A DNA stretch of 9,767 bases from UBA7359 sp964523895. GTDB lineage: Bacteria; Pseudomonadota; Gammaproteobacteria; Eutrophobiales; Eutrophobiaceae. The DNA lies in assembly GCA_964523895.1 (NCBI GenBank), contig CAZGBJ010000049.1, positions 1 through 9,767 of the forward strand, read 5' to 3'. A model generated the notes under the pieces. It ran no database searches. It worked only from the letters and a program-made list of their open reading frames with translations, and was not told where the DNA came from. Made by a program: the position numbers and the translations under genes. Below are positions 6,400-9,767 of the stretch, piece after piece. Position 1 is the first letter of the stretch; the number at the start of each line of letters is the position of its first letter.

Positions 6400-7245
6400 T
6401 TATTTGAGAGTAAAATGCGTCCAACAGGCAATCCAGAGTTTCCTGACGGGCGTTATACTTACATTAGTGTCTAATAAGTTACATCCATCTCTAAGAATTT
6501 CATCACAAGTTTTATAAGCAAGTCGATTTAGAATTAAAACATGTTGTAAGTTATGATTTTCTTTTCTGTTTAGTGCTTGATAAGTCTTATCAAGCCTTAT
6601 TTTTAAATCCAGGAATAACGGCGAAAAAACTTCTTTCTGTCTCATGTGTTTGTTTGCAGTGTCGACACCAAGCTCTAGCAAGTTAGCATGCTCGATAGTG
6701 CTTACTGGAATAATACAACGTGTTTCATTGATGTATGTTCTGGGTTGTTGTAAGCAGCCTATAAAATGAATGAGTGCTGCCAGTTCTCGCATTATATTTA
6801 AAGGATCAGTTTTTGTTTGATTCAGTTGCATCCCGCATTGATACGAAATCTCTCCGCTTGTTGATTTGTATAAAGATAAAATTGACTCTATTGAATCTGG
6901 TTGTTCTACGAATATAAACTGATTAAAGCATTCGATAATTGAATTGAATATTATAATTAATTTGTGATCAATTATGATGCATTCTTGCATCTGTTGTGTA
7001 ACCGGATGTCTGGCTTCATTGTTAGACAGCCGTTCAATTTCTTCTTGCCACCATTTCAGTTTTATTCGTGCTATTCCGGGATCAGAGCATTCATGAATAA
7101 TTTCACTTAACTCATATAGAAAGGCATGTAGAGTAATAATGATCGTTTTGTTTTTAACACTATCAAAAATAGTGGCGTAATAAAGATTGGAACCATCGGG
7201 AATTGCCTTACTGACACAATAATCATACGTTTTATCTATACCCAT
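6400..7245 (-). CDS. Squalene/phytoene synthase-fold protein lacking catalytic aspartates (probable pseudoenzyme)
   Basis: A 281-residue member of the squalene/phytoene synthase superfamily. Fold landmarks are YDYCVSKAIPDGSNLYYATI (7-26), LHAFLYELSEIIHE (39-52) and ARIKLKWWQEEIERL (59-73). Active enzymes have DDxxDE-type aspartates in the helix that here reads ELSEIIHE, and a second aspartate set after LTNILRDxxED; here the equivalent (157-178) reads LIHFIGCLQQPRTYINE. Both Mg-diphosphate-binding sites are therefore lost, so prenyl condensation is unlikely. Human NDUFAF6, a complex I assembly factor, is a similar non-catalytic family member, and a respiratory assembly role is a reasonable guess. 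The first three codons (ATG GGT ATA) lie inside a mobile-element-like inverted repeat, so the native start may be altered. It follows ubiG and the phosphatase gene on the same strand. Confidence 0.8.
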   Translation of the reverse strand: MGIDKTYDYCVSKAIPDGSNLYYATIFDSVKNKTIIITLHAFLYELSEIIHECSDPGIARIKLKWWQEEIERLSNNEARHPVTQQMQECIIIDHKLIIIFNSIIECFNQFIFVEQPDSIESILSLYKSTSGEISYQCGMQLNQTKTDPLNIMRELAALIHFIGCLQQPRTYINETRCIIPVSTIEHANLLELGVDTANKHMRQKEVFSPLFLDLKIRLDKTYQALNRKENHNLQHVLILNRLAYKTCDEILRDGCNLLDTNVSITPVRKLWIACWTHFTLK

Positions 7246-7258
7246 GATACTTGGAAAT
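7237..7258 (+). repeat. Left terminal inverted repeat of the MITE-like element
   Basis: Starts TATACCCATGATACTTGG and is an exact reverse complement of 7398-7419. On the minus strand it contains the ATG used by the synthase-like gene. Confidence 0.9.
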
Positions 7259-7397
7259 ACATATTCATAATATGCTCGTTTTCATCCATGGCGGCGTCGC
7301 CTAAAGCGCCTACAGTTGGTGCTCCTCTTTGCAGGGAGTGACCATGCGGCATCGTCGCGTCTTGCCCTGAATAAAAACAAATACATTCTGAACACGC

Positions 7398-7419
7398 ATT
7401 TCCAAGTATCATGGGTATA
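7398..7419 (-). repeat. Right terminal inverted repeat of the MITE-like element
   Basis: Exact reverse complement of 7237-7258, ending 5 bases before the stop codon of the phosphatase gene on the minus strand. Confidence 0.9.
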
Positions 7420-7424
7420 CATTT

Positions 7425-8081
7425 TCAGAGTTCACTGAGCTTGTCATTTATTTCATCCGGACTAGATACCATCGCATCTGCGCTCCAGCTACTGGTGTCC
7501 TCATCTTTATCAATGTAACCATAAAGAGCGACTAATGTTTTTGTTCCAGCGCGGTTACCTGCTTCTATGTCACGCTGGGCATCACCGATATAGACAGTTG
7601 ATGCAGGTTCAGCTTGAATAAGTTCACAGGCATGTAATATGGGAGCAGGGTGGGGCTTGCGTTGTTCAAGTGTATCGCCGCTTATAATGCAAGCAGCTCG
7701 TGTATCAAGAGATAGCGCTTTTAATAATGGCATAGTTAACCATGCTGATTTGTTAGTAACAATTCCCCATGTTTTATTACTGTTTTCAATCGAATTTAAA
7801 ACTTGTTCCATGCCATCATATAATCGCGTTTCCGTTGCAATATTTTCAAGATAATAATTTAAAAATTGGTCACGAATATTATCAAAGCCGGGTTCGCCTT
7901 CTTCAAGATCAAAAGCCAGTTTTATCATTGCATTTCCGCCTAATGAAACAGTTGGGCTAATAAGTTCTAAAGGCAGTTTATCCAGGCCGTTTTTCAGACG
8001 TATGGCATTAAGTGCATTGGCAAGATCAGGTGCGGTATCTGCTAAAGTACCATCAAGGTCAAAAAGAACATTATTTATCAT
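7425..8081 (-). CDS. HAD phosphatase, MupP/Gph type (MurNAc-6-phosphate or phosphoglycolate phosphatase)
   Basis: A 218-residue haloacid-dehalogenase phosphatase with all four motifs: DLDGT (Asp8 nucleophile, Asp10 acid/base), TNK with Thr109, Lys142 in QRKPHP, and GDAQRD with Asp167 and Asp171. Residues 14-90 form the helical cap. Such proteins are commonly labelled Gph (2-phosphoglycolate phosphatase). However, the gene directly after ubiG in Pseudomonas is MupP, the N-acetylmuramate-6-phosphate phosphatase of peptidoglycan recycling. The segments RLYDGMEQVLNSIE, WGIVTNK and YGYIDKDEDTSSWSAD resemble MupP as I recall it. Its ATG overlaps the ubiG stop (ATGA), so the two are translationally coupled. 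The reading frame is complete. Fold and phosphatase activity are near certain; which substrate is not. Confidence 0.88.
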   Translation of the reverse strand: MINNVLFDLDGTLADTAPDLANALNAIRLKNGLDKLPLELISPTVSLGGNAMIKLAFDLEEGEPGFDNIRDQFLNYYLENIATETRLYDGMEQVLNSIENSNKTWGIVTNKSAWLTMPLLKALSLDTRAACIISGDTLEQRKPHPAPILHACELIQAEPASTVYIGDAQRDIEAGNRAGTKTLVALYGYIDKDEDTSSWSADAMVSSPDEINDKLSEL

Positions 8082-8785
8082 GTGGACTTAATGGTATCGA
8101 GTAGATAATTTACATCAGCTTGTTTTGTTAGTGAACAATGCTTTAAAAGAGGATTGTATTGCATGCCTGCCAGGTCATTTAATTTAAGATCAGATTCATT
8201 ACACCAGCTAACCAGTTCTGAGGGACGAATGAATTTTTCATATTGGTGGGTTCCCTTCGGTAAAAGATTGAACAGGTATTCACCTGTTAATACAGCGAGC
8301 AGATACGCTTTAATATTTCTGTTTATGGTCGAAAACATGACGTGTCCACCAGGCTTAATCATTTTTGCACAGGCATTAATTATGGAGGAAGGATCGGGTA
8401 CATGCTCTAGCAATTCCATGCAGGTAATCAAATCAAACTTGGTACTATTGTTTTCAGAAAAGGCTTCGGCTGTCGTGACCCTATAATTTATTTCTAGTTT
8501 ATTATCTGAGGCATGTTGGCTGGCAATACTAATGTTCTCACTACTGGCATCTATTGCTGTTACATTTGCAGTTTCTTTTGCCATGGCTTCCGCAAGAATG
8601 CCGCCGCCACAACCAACATCCAATACCTGTTTATTCTGTAATGATATGTTATTCCTTATAAAGCGTAAGCGAACAGGGTTTATGTGGTGCAGGGTTTTAA
8701 ACTCACCATTGTTATCCCACCATTGTTCTGCTCTGGAAGAAAATTTTTCCAGTTCATCTAAATCGATATTTTCTGTTTTATCCAT
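8078..8785 (-). CDS. ubiG: Ubiquinone biosynthesis O-methyltransferase UbiG
   Basis: SAM-dependent methyltransferase that performs both O-methylations of ubiquinone synthesis, peripherally at the inner membrane. The 235 residues compare with 240 in E. coli. The N-terminal EKFSSRAEQWWDNNGEFKTL (13-32) and HHINPVRLRFI are family-typical. Motif I VLDVGCGGG is at 54-62, the acidic ribose-binding residue is Asp79 (AIDAS), and motif II reads DLITCMELLEHVPDP (118-132). The STINRNIKAYLLAV and GTHQYEKFIRPSEL stretches (152-165, 178-191) match the UbiG membrane-associated region. An in-frame TAA directly precedes the ATG, so the start is fixed. No clear Shine-Dalgarno is seen. It heads a minus-strand unit with the phosphatase and, beyond the inserted element, the synthase-like gene. 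Its product feeds the quinone pool that complex II reduces. Confidence 0.97.
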   Translation of the reverse strand: MDKTENIDLDELEKFSSRAEQWWDNNGEFKTLHHINPVRLRFIRNNISLQNKQVLDVGCGGGILAEAMAKETANVTAIDASSENISIASQHASDNKLEINYRVTTAEAFSENNSTKFDLITCMELLEHVPDPSSIINACAKMIKPGGHVMFSTINRNIKAYLLAVLTGEYLFNLLPKGTHQYEKFIRPSELVSWCNESDLKLNDLAGMQYNPLLKHCSLTKQADVNYLLDTIKST

Positions 8786-8902
8786 TTATAACATTCATAA
8801 ATAATTTTAGTTATGAAACTAGTTTAACTTTTTGATGCAAGATATTGAATAGAAAGTTTTATTATGTAAATCGATAATAAGTTATTGATATAACACTATT
8901 TT

Positions 8903-8932
8903 TTGCAATAGATTTTCATATAGCCGTATAGT
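8903..8932 (+). promoter_or_regulatory. Candidate sigma-70 promoter for mlaA
   Basis: TTGCAA (8903-8908), 18-base spacer, TATAGT (8927-8932). Start of transcription would be near 8939, leaving a leader of about 50 bases. AT-rich surroundings make chance matches likely, so this is tentative. Confidence 0.4.
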
Positions 8933-8977
8933 AGTCTCATATTTATCAATAATTATTACAATTAAATACCACGCGAT

Positions 8978-8982
8978 AAGGA
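8978..8982 (+). promoter_or_regulatory. Ribosome binding site of mlaA
   Basis: AAGGA with a 6-base spacer to the ATG at 8989. It is one of the best Shine-Dalgarno sequences in the window and fixes the lipoprotein start. Confidence 0.75.
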
Positions 8983-8988
8983 ACAATA

Positions 8989-9708
8989 ATGAATAATAAA
9001 CTCGTGTCTATTTTAAAAATATTTTCAATTGGTCTGAGCATGCTTTTTTTATCTGCCTGTGCAACGACAGGCGGACTAGATGAGCGTGATCCATGGGAAG
9101 GATTTAATCGAGGTGTCTATACATTTAACGAGACTATAGACAGCATTATTTTTGAACCTATTGGAAAAGTTTATGATGTATTAACGCCTGATATTATTGA
9201 TGAGGGTGTAAGCAACTTTTTTGGAAATCTGGGTCAACTTGCTGTTATTGCGAACGATTTACTTCAATTTAAATTTGATCAAGCGGCTAATGACACAGTC
9301 CGTTTATTTCTTAATTCTACTCTGGGTTTGTTTGGTTTTTTTGATATTGCTTCAGAGGGAAACTTGCATTCAAGTGGTGAAGATTTTGGACAAACCTTAG
9401 CGCATTGGGGAATGGGGCCGGGTCCTTATATTGTTGTGCCATTTTTTGGCCCTGCCACTGTAAGAGATGCGACAGGCTTTGCAATTGATCGCACTGTGTT
9501 AAATCCAATAGCTTATGTCGATGATGACTTAACTAGAGCGGGTTTGCTTACGCTAAATTATGTCGATTTTAAATCTGATATATTAAGTACGACGGATTTA
9601 ATAAGTGACGCAGCACTTGATGAGTATGATTTTGTCAAGAATGCCTACTTTGAAAAGAGAGCAAATCAAATTAGTGGTAAGGAATTTGAAGATTTCCCGG
9701 AAAAGTAA
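8989..9708 (+). CDS. mlaA: MlaA (VacJ) outer-membrane phospholipid-removal lipoprotein
   Basis: Outer-membrane lipoprotein that extracts misplaced phospholipids from the outer leaflet and hands them to the Mla retrograde transport pathway. The 239 residues compare with 251 in E. coli. The signal peptide has a Lys near the start, a hydrophobic core (9-21) and lipobox LSAC, so cleavage before Cys24 is expected; Ala at +2 fits outer-membrane sorting. Then follow the family motifs DPWEGFNRGVYTFNETID (34-51), NFFGNLGQLAVIANDLLQ (77-94), NSTLGLFGFFDIA (109-121) and EDFGQTLAHWGMGPGPYIVV (131-150), then GPATVRD (154-160) and the terminal DEYDFVKNAYFEKR (211-224). The gene is complete. It is divergent from ubiG and alone in what can be seen; the mlaFEDCB genes are not in this window. 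Confidence 0.97.
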   Translation: MNNKLVSILKIFSIGLSMLFLSACATTGGLDERDPWEGFNRGVYTFNETIDSIIFEPIGKVYDVLTPDIIDEGVSNFFGNLGQLAVIANDLLQFKFDQAANDTVRLFLNSTLGLFGFFDIASEGNLHSSGEDFGQTLAHWGMGPGPYIVVPFFGPATVRDATGFAIDRTVLNPIAYVDDDLTRAGLLTLNYVDFKSDILSTTDLISDAALDEYDFVKNAYFEKRANQISGKEFEDFPEK

Positions 9709-9730
9709 ACGAATTTAATCTCTTTGGGTT

Positions 9731-9767
9731 TAATTCCCCGCAGCTTGCTGCGTTGTTGTCATTCCTG
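9731..9767. repeat. Hairpin sequence at the window edge, possible terminator or dispersed repeat
   Basis: After mlaA, CGCAGCTTGCTGCG (9739-9752) forms a tight palindrome (5-bp stem, CTTG loop), followed by TTGTTGT. It could end the mlaA transcript, although the T-run is interrupted. The flanking CCCC and the trailing GTCATTCCTG resemble short dispersed palindromic repeats seen in many proteobacterial genomes. The window stops before the repeat could be completed, so this is tentative. Confidence 0.4.

Larger units (their letters stand above)
7237..7419. mobile_element. 183-bp MITE-like long imperfect palindrome
   Basis: This stretch has perfect 22-bp terminal inverted repeats (7237-7258 and 7398-7419). 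Inside them 34 more paired positions (7259-7292 with 7364-7397) hold 23 Watson-Crick pairs. A central hairpin brings 7318-7325 against 7335-7343. The centre is GC-rich (50 of 80 bases in 7291-7370) within an AT-rich neighbourhood. Both ends read TATACCC inward, so a TA target duplication of the kind left by IS630/Tc1-mariner elements is possible (element 7239-7417 flanked by TA). No transposase or convincing ORF is inside, so it would be non-autonomous. It occupies essentially all the space between the phosphatase stop and the synthase-like gene. Other copies cannot be checked from this window. Confidence 0.75.
8786..8988. other. AT-rich divergent promoter region between ubiG and mlaA
   Basis: These 203 bases contain no ORF of note. 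They must carry the start signals for ubiG (minus) and mlaA (plus). Only the mlaA side shows a reasonable promoter; for ubiG I find TTGCAT-like -35 candidates without a convincing -10. Confidence 0.5.

Noticed and set aside
7237..7419. Rho-independent terminator for the ubiG-phosphatase unit
   Set aside because: The stem is far longer than a typical terminator, has a structured centre and exact 22-bp ends, and no U-run follows; a mobile-element origin explains it better.

Overview
This window looks like chromosomal housekeeping DNA from an AT-rich gammaproteobacterium. The SdhE/YgfZ/YgfX trio, UbiG and the lipoprotein MlaA are typical of that class; the genus cannot be named from sequence alone. 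Nearly everything is coding, genes overlap or nearly touch, and no RNA genes or CRISPR arrays are visible.

Left two thirds, minus strand (1-5818): a succinate dehydrogenase (complex II) operon, transcribed right to left. Its order is a 52-codon SDHAF4-like (DUF1674) gene, then sdhC, sdhD, sdhA, sdhB, sdhE, ygfZ and yheT (3' end cut by the window edge). The 52-codon gene is easy to miss because of its size, but its C-terminus carries the family signature GGPKGxEPTRYGDWEKKGR. The operon therefore encodes the enzyme and two assembly factors of the SDHAF4 and SDHAF2/SdhE types, plus the folate-dependent Fe-S helper YgfZ.

Middle (5819-7245): a 133-bp divergent region separates this operon from ygfX on the plus strand. 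YgfX is the membrane partner of SdhE and sits next to sdhE in enterobacteria. Here it lies on the far side of the whole sdh operon. Tail to tail with it, one base apart, is a squalene/phytoene-synthase-fold protein that has lost both aspartate-rich motifs and is probably a pseudoenzyme of NDUFAF6-like type.

Right part (7237-8785): ubiG and a MupP/Gph-type phosphatase overlap by ATGA and are co-oriented with the synthase-like gene. A 183-bp, MITE-like, long imperfect palindrome with perfect 22-bp inverted ends is wedged between phosphatase and synthase-like gene. It supplies the current start codon of the latter. Its arms differ mainly by changes that remain G-U pairs in minus-strand RNA.

Right end (8786-9767): a divergent promoter region, mlaA (outer-membrane lipid-asymmetry lipoprotein), then the start of what looks like a hairpin repeat or terminator at the window edge.

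Much of the window fits a common theme: the quinone pool (UbiG), complex II and its assembly (Sdh, SDHAF4, SdhE, YgfX, YgfZ), and possibly a respiratory assembly pseudoenzyme.
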